Shown here piece by piece: positions 14,544-22,765 of a stretch of 27,688 nucleotides of DNA (the stretch's first letter is position 1; every line of letters starts with the position of its first letter). The translations under genes were made by a program, and so were the position numbers. The stretch is taken from NCBI GenBank assembly GCA_024684175.1, contig JAIKXJ010000077.1, positions 1-27,688 on the forward strand. The letters run 5' to 3'. Origin of the DNA: Erysipelotrichaceae bacterium. Its GTDB lineage: Bacteria; Bacillota_I; Bacilli_A; Erysipelotrichales; Erysipelotrichaceae. The notes beneath the pieces were generated by a model. It did not search any database, was not told the origin of the DNA, and worked only from the letters and a program-made list of their open reading frames with translations.

Positions 14544-16070
14544 ATGAAACTGCAGGTGGCACAGATCTTCGGTGAACACATGGTCCTGCAGAGGCAAAAG
14601 CCGATCAGGATCTGGGGCCGGAGCATCAAAGACGATGAGATCACGGTCCGATTGAAGGACTGCTGTAAAACGGCGCCGTGTATCGGCGGGGAATGGTCGC
14701 TGACTTTTGAAGCGCAAGAGGCTTGCGAGAAGACGGTCCTTGAAGTTTCTTCGAAACTGCTGGGGGAGAAGATCCGTTTTGAGGATGTGGCGATCGGTGA
14801 AGTCTGGCTGGCCGGCGGTCAGTCCAACATGGAATTCATCATGAAATACGACTACGATTATCCGGAAACGAAGCTGCTTCCGGACGATGAAAAGCTGCGC
14901 TGTTTCACCTGTCCGCAGTCCGCGTACATCGGTTTTGAAGAGATCGACCCGACGGAAGAAGCCGGATTCTGGAGAAGATGGATCCGGGAAGAAGAAAGAA
15001 GATATTTCAGTGCTGTGGCAACTTATATGGGAATGATGCTCAGGGAAAAACTCGATGTGCCGATCGGCATCATCTCCTGCAACTGGGGCGGTTCGCCGGC
15101 AGCGGCCTGGACGGCAAGAGAAGATCTGGAAGCAGAGGAGAGACTGAAACCGATCCTGGACTGGCATGAGAAGGCCCTGGATGACTGTAACTGGAAGAAA
15201 TATATCCCGGCCAGCGAGGTCCGTACGATCCCGAGTCAGGAACAGCTGGACTTCAATGACCGTTTCATGATGGGCGAGGATATGACGGAGTTCTTCAAAA
15301 ACTTCGATCCTTCCAAACTCCCGCCTGTGGATTTTGTCCCGTACGGTCCGGGTCCGCGGTCGATCGTGAGACCTGCAGGACTTTATGAGAACATGCTGAA
15401 GAAGGTGGCGCCGTATGGGATCCGCGGCTTTGTCTGGTATCAGGGCGAAGATGATGATGCCCGTGATTGGGCGGACTTCTATGATGCGGCGATGATCACG
15501 CTGATCAAAAGCTGGCGGAAACTGTGGAAGGAAGAACTTCCTTTCTATCAGATCGAACTGGCGCCGTTCCGCGGCATCGGCATGACGGCCGCCAAAAAAT
15601 ATCCGCTGATCCGTCATCAGCAAGCCAAAGCGGCCGAAAGCCTGAACGACGTTTATGAGGTCTGCATCCTGGATGCGGGGGAGGAATACAATATCCATCC
15701 GCGTCACAAGAAGATGGTCGGTGAACGGCTCGGCCGGATCGTCATGAAACACAGCTACGGCGATACGAGCCTGACTGCCGACTGTCCGAGGGCTGCGGAA
15801 ATAAATAAAAATGATGACCGGATCGAGATCCGTTTTGAAGATGCAGCGGACGGACTTGTGATCCAAGGGGACCTGAAGGAATATCTATTGGTCTCTTGTG
15901 AAGATGTCCCGATCGATTACGAAGCATCTGTCGAAAAGAACAGGCTCATCCTGAAGGGCGATTTCAAAGAAAAAAAGATCAGGATCGAGTTCTGTGAAAG
16001 CAATTACTGCCTGGATCCTTTGTATAATTCCGAAGGAAATCCGGCGTTCGGTTTTACCTGTGAGGTGTGA
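14544..16070 (+). CDS. Sialate O-acetylesterase family protein (SGNH hydrolase)
   Basis: This 508-residue protein removes O-acetyl groups from sialic acids or other acetylated sugars. The N-terminal beta domain contains the family opening IFGEHMVLQRQKP. The SGNH block I nucleophile Ser94 is in GGQSNME, block III is WYQGEDD at 298-304, and the catalytic His385 is in NIHPRHK. The C-terminus has the small beta domain. The length is close to the family norm. No signal peptide is seen, so it should act on imported glycans. No sialic acid catabolism genes (nanA, nanE, nanK) are nearby, so the true substrate may be a different O-acetyl sugar. It overlaps nothing but sits 2 bp before the Nif3-like start. 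Confidence 0.88.
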   Translation: MKLQVAQIFGEHMVLQRQKPIRIWGRSIKDDEITVRLKDCCKTAPCIGGEWSLTFEAQEACEKTVLEVSSKLLGEKIRFEDVAIGEVWLAGGQSNMEFIMKYDYDYPETKLLPDDEKLRCFTCPQSAYIGFEEIDPTEEAGFWRRWIREEERRYFSAVATYMGMMLREKLDVPIGIISCNWGGSPAAAWTAREDLEAEERLKPILDWHEKALDDCNWKKYIPASEVRTIPSQEQLDFNDRFMMGEDMTEFFKNFDPSKLPPVDFVPYGPGPRSIVRPAGLYENMLKKVAPYGIRGFVWYQGEDDDARDWADFYDAAMITLIKSWRKLWKEELPFYQIELAPFRGIGMTAAKKYPLIRHQQAKAAESLNDVYEVCILDAGEEYNIHPRHKKMVGERLGRIVMKHSYGDTSLTADCPRAAEINKNDDRIEIRFEDAADGLVIQGDLKEYLLVSCEDVPIDYEASVEKNRLILKGDFKEKKIRIEFCESNYCLDPLYNSEGNPAFGFTCEV

Positions 16071-16072
16071 AC

Positions 16073-16948
16073 ATGAAGATCAAAGATGTGATTGAAAAGG
16101 TGCTGGATTATCACCCGAAATTTCCGAAGGACTACGACGGCTGCGACGAATACAAGTGCGGCGATCCGAAGGCGGAATGCACGGGCGTCATCTGTGCGAT
16201 GTCGCCGACCGTCCATGTGATCAAAAAAGCTATCGAAGAGAAGGTCAATCTGATCATCGTCCATGAGCCGACCTTCTACACTTCGGCGGATAAGGGCGGC
16301 TGGTACGAGGAATTCGGAAACGAGGTCTATGAGCAGAAGAGGAAACTGCTGGATGACCATGGGATCTGTATATGGCGTGACCACGATCATATGCATGCCC
16401 ATCAGCCGGACTGTATCTTCACCGGTGTACTGAAATATCTGGGCTGGGAAGACAAGGCGAAGCTTGATCCGGATACCGGGCTCTATGCCCACTATCTGGT
16501 GAGCCTGAAGCCGCAGAAAGTAAGCGAGATCGCAGACCATCTGATCGAAACGATCGGGCTCAACGGCTGCCGCATCGTCGGCGACGAAGATATGGAGGTC
16601 AGCAGGATCGCTCTGGTCGGACATCTGTTCCCGGAATACTATACGAAGAAAGACGGGACCAGGGGCGAGTATTCGGTCAGGGTCATCGAGACACTGGAGA
16701 AGTGGGCGGATGTGATCATCCCGGGCGAGGTGATCGACTGGACCGTCCTGTCCTATGTCCGCGATGCCCGGCAGCTGGGAAAGAAGAAGGCTGCCATCTG
16801 CATCGGACATTACAACTGGGAAGAACTGGGCATGCGGTATTACAAAGACTGGCTCAGCGAATTGCTGAAGGATGAAGTGAAGGTGACATATGTTCCAAGC
16901 GAAGATATGTATCAGTATCATATTGGGAAAGGAAACGGATCATGTTAG
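16073..16948 (+). CDS. Nif3-like dinuclear metal centre protein (DUF34/YbgI family), divergent
   Basis: The protein has 291 residues from ATG 16073; GAGGTG overlapping the upstream stop codon is 5 bases away. The C-terminal metal motif GHYNWEELG (His246, Glu250) and the N-terminal LIIVHEPTF (His64) match the family. The canonical His-His pair is His64-Glu65 here, and the middle LDAHP-type motif is HDHMHAHQ (residues 104-111) with His in place of the metal-binding Asp. Family members form hexamers with two metals and are often called GTP cyclohydrolase 1 type 2, but function is unsettled. It lies in a carbohydrate-ester operon and overlaps the next gene by 7 bp, so a hydrolytic role in the same pathway is plausible. 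Confidence 0.8.
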   Translation: MKIKDVIEKVLDYHPKFPKDYDGCDEYKCGDPKAECTGVICAMSPTVHVIKKAIEEKVNLIIVHEPTFYTSADKGGWYEEFGNEVYEQKRKLLDDHGICIWRDHDHMHAHQPDCIFTGVLKYLGWEDKAKLDPDTGLYAHYLVSLKPQKVSEIADHLIETIGLNGCRIVGDEDMEVSRIALVGHLFPEYYTKKDGTRGEYSVRVIETLEKWADVIIPGEVIDWTVLSYVRDARQLGKKKAAICIGHYNWEELGMRYYKDWLSELLKDEVKVTYVPSEDMYQYHIGKGNGSC

Positions 16949-18027
16949 TAAAAGAAGTACTGCCGCTGGCGGCGGTCCACGGACGTACCGTCTATGATGA
17001 AGAAAGAGAAGGTCTCTGGTGCAACTGGACCTATTCGGGTCTTTCGGTCGGTGTGAAGGGCACGTATCTGAAAGTATTGGTCGATGCGGACAGCGATCAA
17101 GTACCGGGCATGCCGGGCATGCCGACGCCTCCGCCGGACTGGCCTTGTATCGGTGCTGCTGTCAATGATGAATTGATTTATCGTCATGAGATCCACGAAA
17201 AGGAATGGCTGACGCTCTGGTCGGCAACGGAATGTACAAAGGTTGAAGTACAGATCCTGAAACTCTCGGAGAATGCGAGAGGCAAGATGGTCATCTTGGA
17301 GATCGAGACGGACGGTGAATTTTATCCGGTGAAGAACGAGAAGCCCCGTCTGGAGATCGTCGGCGATTCCATCACCTGCGGATTCGGAAACGAAGCGCCG
17401 AACAACGCCTTCGAATTCAAGACTTCGGAAGAGAACAGTTTCATCGCCTACGGTCCGCTGGCTGCCAGAGAACTCGGCTATGAGATCTCGATGATCTGTG
17501 AATCGGGCATCTGTGCCGCCGCTCCGGAACATCCGCTGTTTCCGATGCATGCGATCGAGGATATCTATGAATACACCGACGAGCTCTATGCGAAAAAGTA
17601 CGGTAAAGAGAATACGAAATGGGACTTTGAAAAGTATCACAATGACATCGTCGTGCTGAATCTGGGCACCAACGATGCCAATCCGATCAAGTTTTATCAG
17701 GATATGTCAAAGATCGCGCGGATGGAAGAGTGGTTCCATATGCGCTACAAGGAACTGGTGAAGAAGGTGAGGGCTCTGAACGGTCCGGATACCTACATCA
17801 TCTGTTCCCTGGGTACCATCGATTATTATCTTTATCATCACATCCGCGATGTCGTGAAAGAGCTGAAAGAGGAGACGGGAGATGAAAAGCTCTGCTGCTT
17901 CGAGTTCATCCCGCTCAATATGATGTTTGAAGGGATCGGCGCGGCCGGTCATCCGTCCGCCAAGACCCATGCCCGGATGGGAAAAGAACTGGCGTACTGC
18001 ATCTGCAAGAACGTATTAGGAGAATGA
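16942..18027 (+). CDS. SGNH/GDSL esterase, carbohydrate esterase family 2-like
   Basis: The protein has 361 residues. The first 130 form a beta-rich jelly-roll-like domain, and an SGNH domain follows: nucleophile Ser143 in GDSITCGFGNE, VVLNLGTNDAN as block III, and GHPSAKTHARMG near the C-terminus holding the catalytic His. This two-domain order is that of CE2 acetylxylan/glucomannan esterases. No signal peptide is seen. An AAAGGAAA site supports the start, which overlaps the Nif3-like gene by 7 bp. It would deacetylate sugars, together with the upstream sialate-esterase-like enzyme. Confidence 0.85.
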   Translation: MLVKEVLPLAAVHGRTVYDEEREGLWCNWTYSGLSVGVKGTYLKVLVDADSDQVPGMPGMPTPPPDWPCIGAAVNDELIYRHEIHEKEWLTLWSATECTKVEVQILKLSENARGKMVILEIETDGEFYPVKNEKPRLEIVGDSITCGFGNEAPNNAFEFKTSEENSFIAYGPLAARELGYEISMICESGICAAAPEHPLFPMHAIEDIYEYTDELYAKKYGKENTKWDFEKYHNDIVVLNLGTNDANPIKFYQDMSKIARMEEWFHMRYKELVKKVRALNGPDTYIICSLGTIDYYLYHHIRDVVKELKEETGDEKLCCFEFIPLNMMFEGIGAAGHPSAKTHARMGKELAYCICKNVLGE

Positions 18028-18030
18028 CCT

Positions 18031-18942
18031 ATGTTGAAAGAAAAACTGAGTGAGATCGACCTGCTGAACTGGTCGGCACCGGCTGTGAGGGAAGACATGC
18101 CGCACGGCGATATGCCGGGAGATAAGATCGTGATCGGTGCCGAACATGAGAGAAAAGCACAGAAGATCTTCCCCGTCATGATCAAGATGATGAGGGAACT
18201 GGGAAAAGAGAAAGTTATCGTCTCCGTTTTCGGCGGATCCGGTGTCGGCAAGAGCGAGATCGCTTCTCTGCTGGCATACTATCTCACTAAGAGCGGTATC
18301 CGTGCCTATGTCATGTCCGGAGACAACTACCCCTACCGCATCCCTTTGTACAACGATGCGGAGAGGGCGGCGATCTTTCGAAGCAATGCCCTGAAGGGGC
18401 TGGTCGAAGCGGGAGAATATTCCAAAGAGGTCCGGGAGGAACTGAGCGTTCTCTGGGAGAAAGAAGTCGATCCCGATCCCAAACTGAAAGAAGCGTATCC
18501 GTGGCTGAATGTCTATCAGACAGCCGGCCGGAAGGCTCTGGCTCAATATCTGGGCACCATGAAGGAACAGGACTACGATCAGGTCAATCAGATCTTCAAA
18601 GAATTCAAAGAAGGCAAAAAGAAGATCTTCTTAAAGAGGATGGGCAGGAGCGAAGATGTCCGTTACTATGACGAAGTCGATTTCTCGGATATCGATGTCC
18701 TGATCATCGAATGGACTCACGGCGGCAATGAGAATCTGAAGGGGATCGATATCCCGATCCTGTTAAATTCCACGCCGGAGGAGACCAGAGAACACAGAAG
18801 ACTGCGGGCGAGAGACGGCAAGACCGACTCGGCGTTCACGACGATGGTCCTGGAGATCGAACAGATGGAACTGGATGCCAGAGCCGTCTATGCGTCGATC
18901 ATCCTGTCCAAGGCCGGTGAGCTGATCCGGCCGGCGGAGTGA
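18031..18942 (+). CDS. P-loop kinase (uridine kinase / phosphoribulokinase-like), substrate unknown
   Basis: The protein has 303 residues. Walker A GGSGVGKS is at residues 68-75 after a hydrophobic strand (VIVSVF). MSGDNYPYRIP follows, resembling the DDFY substrate-binding segment of uridine kinase/PRK enzymes. LIIEWTHGG is a possible Walker B/lid strand, and RRLRARDG is an Arg-rich lid. The first 60 residues are extra compared with uridine kinase. Its neighbour downstream is a GH13_18 phosphorylase, so it may phosphorylate the acceptor released by that enzyme (for example glycerate or a polyol), an inference only. It starts 3 bp after the CE2-like gene. Confidence 0.65.
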   Translation: MLKEKLSEIDLLNWSAPAVREDMPHGDMPGDKIVIGAEHERKAQKIFPVMIKMMRELGKEKVIVSVFGGSGVGKSEIASLLAYYLTKSGIRAYVMSGDNYPYRIPLYNDAERAAIFRSNALKGLVEAGEYSKEVREELSVLWEKEVDPDPKLKEAYPWLNVYQTAGRKALAQYLGTMKEQDYDQVNQIFKEFKEGKKKIFLKRMGRSEDVRYYDEVDFSDIDVLIIEWTHGGNENLKGIDIPILLNSTPEETREHRRLRARDGKTDSAFTTMVLEIEQMELDARAVYASIILSKAGELIRPAE

Positions 18943-18953
18943 GAGGAGCTGTT

Positions 18954-20612
18954 ATGAAAAAGAAGAAAATGAGCATCGGCACACTGTTGAATGCCTATCC
19001 CGATTCCGTAGGCGGGAAGCTTTCCGACATCCTGTCGCTTCTGAAGAAGGAAGAGTTCAAAGATACTTTCAGATCGTTCTATATCCTGCCGAGCATCTTC
19101 AATACGGATCTGGACCGAGGCTTTTCTTTGATCGATTACGGGATCTCCGAGAAATACGGCGATCCGCAAGATATCGAAGACCTCCACCATCTCAACATCG
19201 ATCTGATGATGGATTTCATACTGAATCACATTTCCGTGCTTTCGCCGCAGTTTCAGGACATCATCAAAAACGGCGATGCCTCGAAGTACAGAGATTTCTT
19301 CATCGACTGGAACAAGTTCTGGGACGGCTGCGGAGAGATGAGCGAGGGCGGATACATCGTTCCCGATCAGAAGTACATCAAAGACATGTTTTTCCGCAAA
19401 GCAGGCCTGCCGATCCTGATGGTGCGTTTCCCCGACGGCCGGGATGTGCCGTACTGGAACACGTTCTACCAGGAAGTCATCTATAACAAGATCGATCCTC
19501 TGCAGCTGCTGAGAGAAGAAGGTCTGCAATACGAGACGGCCGTTTCGATCGCAAAAACGGTCAATGAAGCGATCGACCGGAAGACTCCGATCGATGAACT
19601 GGATCTGAAGGAGTGGTCGAAATATACGGACAAGGTCAAGGGATACCTCAATGCCCACCGTTCCTACCTGGGCCAGATGGATCTCAATATCCGGTCGGAA
19701 TTGGTCTGGGATTATTACCGGGATACGCTGAAGAGACTGTCCGATTACGGCGTGGCGATCGTTAGATTGGATGCCTTTGCCTATGCGCCGAAGGCGGTCG
19801 GCGAGCGCAACTTCCTCAATGATCCGGGTACCTGGGATCTTCTGCAGAAGGTTCAGGCGATCGCCGATGACTACGGTCTGACGCTGCTGCCGGAGATCCA
19901 TGCCTCTTATGGCGAAAAGACCTACAAACTGCTGGCGGACAAGGGATATATGGTCTATGACTTCTTCCTGCCGGGTCTGATGATCGATGCGTTCGTGAGA
20001 AAGAACGGTACTTACCTCAAGAAATGGGCGGATGAGATCATCGAAGAGAAGATCTCGACGGTCAATATGCTGGGCTGCCACGACGGCATCCCTCTGTTGG
20101 ATCTCAAAGGTCTGCTTCCGGAAGAAGACATTCAGAAGATCATCGATACCGTCGTGCAGCGGGGCGGTTATGTCAAGGACCTGCACGGGGCGAAGAACGT
20201 CTATTATCAGGTCAATGCGACCTTCTATTCGGCACTGGGCGAATCCGACAAACGTATGGAGATGGCCAGAGCCATACAACTCTTCATGCCGGGCAAACCG
20301 CAGATCTGGTATCTGGATCTCTTTGCCGGAAAGAACGACTACGAAGCCATGCGAAGAGCCGGCGTCGGCGGTCACAAGGAGATCAACCGTTCCAACCTGT
20401 CTCTGGAAGATGCCGAGGAACTGCTGAAGAAGGATGTGGTGAAGAAACAGCTGGAACTGCTGCGTTTCCGCAACACCTGTCCGGTCTTCACGGAAGATGC
20501 GCAGATCACAGTCGAGTGTGAAGGTCCGAAGATGGAGATCGTCTGGACCAATGACAAGGGCAGCGTCAGTCTCTGTGCAGACTTTGCAGAAGAGACTTAC
20601 GAGATCAAATAA
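18954..20612 (+). CDS. GH13 subfamily 18 glycoside phosphorylase (sucrose phosphorylase-like)
   Basis: The protein has 552 residues from ATG 18954; GAGAGGAG lies 5 bases upstream and the GTG at 18939 lacks a site. Catalytic residues are nucleophile Asp273 in VRLDAFAY, acid/base Glu314 in LLPEIH, and Asp377 in CHDGIPLLDLKGL. The downstream YYQVNATFYSALGE and PQIWYLDLFAGKNDYEA are hallmarks of sucrose phosphorylases. The enzyme should release alpha-glucose 1-phosphate from an alpha-glucoside. The GHKEINR acceptor-site region and the 552-residue length, longer than classical sucrose phosphorylases (about 490-505), fit the glucosylglycerate/sucrose-6-phosphate phosphorylase branch better. It is cytosolic. 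The preceding kinase gene may act on the acceptor. Confidence 0.85.
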   Translation: MKKKKMSIGTLLNAYPDSVGGKLSDILSLLKKEEFKDTFRSFYILPSIFNTDLDRGFSLIDYGISEKYGDPQDIEDLHHLNIDLMMDFILNHISVLSPQFQDIIKNGDASKYRDFFIDWNKFWDGCGEMSEGGYIVPDQKYIKDMFFRKAGLPILMVRFPDGRDVPYWNTFYQEVIYNKIDPLQLLREEGLQYETAVSIAKTVNEAIDRKTPIDELDLKEWSKYTDKVKGYLNAHRSYLGQMDLNIRSELVWDYYRDTLKRLSDYGVAIVRLDAFAYAPKAVGERNFLNDPGTWDLLQKVQAIADDYGLTLLPEIHASYGEKTYKLLADKGYMVYDFFLPGLMIDAFVRKNGTYLKKWADEIIEEKISTVNMLGCHDGIPLLDLKGLLPEEDIQKIIDTVVQRGGYVKDLHGAKNVYYQVNATFYSALGESDKRMEMARAIQLFMPGKPQIWYLDLFAGKNDYEAMRRAGVGGHKEINRSNLSLEDAEELLKKDVVKKQLELLRFRNTCPVFTEDAQITVECEGPKMEIVWTNDKGSVSLCADFAEETYEIK

Positions 20613-20628
20613 AAACTGAGGAGGCTTT

Positions 20629-22323
20629 ATGGCTTTTCAACAGATCAAGAAGCTCATCACTTTGAGCAACGGCGACATCTATTACGAATTTGAGGATGAC
20701 GGCTATACCATCCTGTACCTGATGCCGGCCAATGAGATCAAGTCCAATCTGATCAATTACGGGTTTACCGGTCCGACCTTCCTGGTCTTTCCGGACCGGA
20801 AATGCGATTTCGTCGCTTTGGGCAGGCTGGCAGAAGAGAGCGGTCTGAAGAAGGCCGCCATGGAACAAGGCGTGGGCATCGCATTGGTCGTTCCTAAGGG
20901 AGAAGACTGGAAAGACGAAGGACCGGGTGCCTACGAAGCGGTCGTCAGGAATCTGGGCATCGCCCAAAGCAATTTCCGCGACGGTCTGGCGATCATGAAA
21001 GACGATACCGCACCGGACGAAGTGACTTACAATATCCTGGGCTCCTGCGTCAGGATGTACTGCTACGGTTTCGGCAGCGGTGCCGACTATCTGGCAAAAT
21101 ACTACCTGAAGAAGGTGAAAGGCAAGACCGTGATGGGCGACCTGGGCATGGCGGATCAGACCATGGTCTGTGTCACACTGAAGGATCTGTCGGTCCTGCC
21201 GCAGCCCGAAAGCAACGACATCCATGTCGTTTCGATCGGCAATTCCGCTGAGCAGAACGAGATCCTGAGGCAGAACTGCGCCGATGTCCTGGTCAGGGAA
21301 GATCTGGACTTGCATCGCGATTTCAATGAATATACAGGCAATTTCCGCCGTTGGACCGGTCGGATCATGAATGCCTACAATTATGAGAACGAGGGCATCG
21401 TCTGCAAGGCGGAAGAAGTGAAGGTACCGATCAGCGAAGACAATGCGGTCTTTTCAAGACGCATGCGTTTTATGCGGGTCAAGGAACATAAAGTCGGCTA
21501 TGTGACGTTCTACGATAAGGAGCTGGATGTATATCATGAGAAGCATCCGCTGCTCATCGTCTTCCATGGCGGCGGTGACTGTGCCATTGCGACCGCTTCA
21601 CTGGCGGAATGGCCGGAGATCGGCAAGGAAGAGGGTTTCATCACCGTGGCGGTGGAGATGCATATGAACGTTTCGGCAAAGGAAGTCTTATCTTTGATCG
21701 ATCATCTTTGTCAAGAGTATGCCATCGATGAGTCCCGGATCTATGCGACCGGTTTCTCGATGGGCGGCATCAAGAGCTGGGATCTCTATGAACAGTGCCC
21801 GCAGCGTTTTGCGGCGCTGATGCCGATGGATGCGATCGATGAGGTCGGTCACAACTGTTTCGGCACCGTTACGGCTGAAGTCAATGAAGATGTGCCTGTT
21901 CCGCTCTTCTATGTGGGCGGCGCAAGTTCGCCTCTGCCGGAGCTTCCTTTCCAGAATGCCCGGGGCATCGAAAGGATGAAATATGTGGCTAAGGTCAACA
22001 GACTGAACGCGGCATTCGACCTGGATTTTGAAGAGAAGGAAAAGTGGGAAGACCCGTTTGTCGGTACTAAGGGCGACCGGGTGGAGGTCTTACATGACGA
22101 AATGTATCCGGGAAGCGAATATTTCGCCCATTACTATGACAGCGAAGACGGTAATTGCTACACCTGCGTCCTGGCGATCAGTGAACACGCCCATGAGATC
22201 CGGCCGTTCACCAACCGCTATGCCTATCAATTCGTGAAAAAGTTTTATCGGGATGAGGACGGGAAGATCCGCATCAGGGACAAGGAAAGAAGAGTGATAA
22301 TAAAAACAAGACGGGTCGGATGA
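20629..22323 (+). CDS. Two-domain esterase: N-terminal degenerate and C-terminal active alpha/beta hydrolase
   Basis: The protein has 564 residues. The C-terminal half (about 280-555) is an esterase of the PHB-depolymerase/prolyl-oligopeptidase type: oxyanion strand LLIVFHGGGD, nucleophile Ser377 in GFSMGG, and catalytic His in SEHAHEIRP (His520 or His522). The N-terminal half (about 1-250) has the strand order of a hydrolase but its elbow reads YGFGSGA at 146-152, with Gly where the nucleophile should be. GAGGAGG precedes the ATG. It is the last gene of the plus-strand operon. Its final codons lie in the terminator stem and its stop in the hairpin top. There is no signal peptide. Confidence 0.75.
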   Translation: MAFQQIKKLITLSNGDIYYEFEDDGYTILYLMPANEIKSNLINYGFTGPTFLVFPDRKCDFVALGRLAEESGLKKAAMEQGVGIALVVPKGEDWKDEGPGAYEAVVRNLGIAQSNFRDGLAIMKDDTAPDEVTYNILGSCVRMYCYGFGSGADYLAKYYLKKVKGKTVMGDLGMADQTMVCVTLKDLSVLPQPESNDIHVVSIGNSAEQNEILRQNCADVLVREDLDLHRDFNEYTGNFRRWTGRIMNAYNYENEGIVCKAEEVKVPISEDNAVFSRRMRFMRVKEHKVGYVTFYDKELDVYHEKHPLLIVFHGGGDCAIATASLAEWPEIGKEEGFITVAVEMHMNVSAKEVLSLIDHLCQEYAIDESRIYATGFSMGGIKSWDLYEQCPQRFAALMPMDAIDEVGHNCFGTVTAEVNEDVPVPLFYVGGASSPLPELPFQNARGIERMKYVAKVNRLNAAFDLDFEEKEKWEDPFVGTKGDRVEVLHDEMYPGSEYFAHYYDSEDGNCYTCVLAISEHAHEIRPFTNRYAYQFVKKFYRDEDGKIRIRDKERRVIIKTRRVG

Positions 22324-22336
22324 CTCGTCTTGTTTT
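22303..22336. terminator. Bidirectional terminator overlapping the 3' end of the two-domain esterase gene
   Basis: AAAACAAGACG pairs with CGTCTTGTTTT (11 bp), extended by four more pairs with one G-T, around GGAT. The stop codon 22321-22323 lies at the loop end. T-runs follow on both strands, so it also serves the converging DUF3237 gene. Confidence 0.85.
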
Positions 22337-22345
22337 GTCTGTATT

Positions 22346-22765
22346 CTATTTTTCGTAGAAACGGATCCACAGTCCGTCTTCCTGAACGGTGCCTTGGCCG
22401 ATGAAACGGTCGCAGTGCAGATAGTCCGCCAGGGCAGGGGAGTCGGTATAGAAGACCGGCAGGGAATCGAAGGTCCTTGAGAACTCGTCCGCTTTCTGCC
22501 AGGCTTTGTTTTCGACATAGATGTGGCAGTCGTTTCCTTCCTTGTCTTTTCCGCTCAGCATATAGCGGGCGGAAAGGATCCGGATATCGATGTGGTTGGT
22601 GATTTGGGTGTCGACGCCCCAGGGTTCGACGATCCCGTTAAAGATCTCACCGCAGACTCTTCCGGAGAAGGGGATCATGGAGACTTTGCCCCGCTTCGTA
22701 TCGATGCTGAGGCCGGGGCGGTCCATCTCGATCTTGATCTCCAGTATTGCTTTTCTTTCCGTCAT
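22346..22765 (-). CDS. DUF3237-like protein
   Basis: This 139-residue small beta-rich protein has no signal peptide. The segment FSGRVCGEIFNGIVEPWGVD, followed by IRILSARYMLSGKDKEGN and HIYVENKA, matches the DUF3237 pattern of a GxxxGxVxPxGxD turn, then an ARYxL strand, then an I-V-x-N strand. Function is unknown for the family. The start overlaps the carboxylesterase stop as ATGA, so the two are translationally coupled and the protein probably acts with the esterases. Confidence 0.65.
   Translation of the reverse strand: MTERKAILEIKIEMDRPGLSIDTKRGKVSMIPFSGRVCGEIFNGIVEPWGVDTQITNHIDIRILSARYMLSGKDKEGNDCHIYVENKAWQKADEFSRTFDSLPVFYTDSPALADYLHCDRFIGQGTVQEDGLWIRFYEK

Noticed and set aside
14304..15866. 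Long open frame on the minus strand opposite the sialate O-acetylesterase gene
   Set aside because: It has no recognisable family, no ribosome binding site, an odd Asp/His/Arg/Phe-rich composition, and mirrors the codon structure of the clearly coding plus strand.
18888..20375. Long minus-strand open frame opposite the GH13_18 and kinase genes
   Set aside because: It is an antisense shadow: composition rich in Ile/Asp/Arg/Gln without motifs, while the plus strand has complete catalytic motifs.
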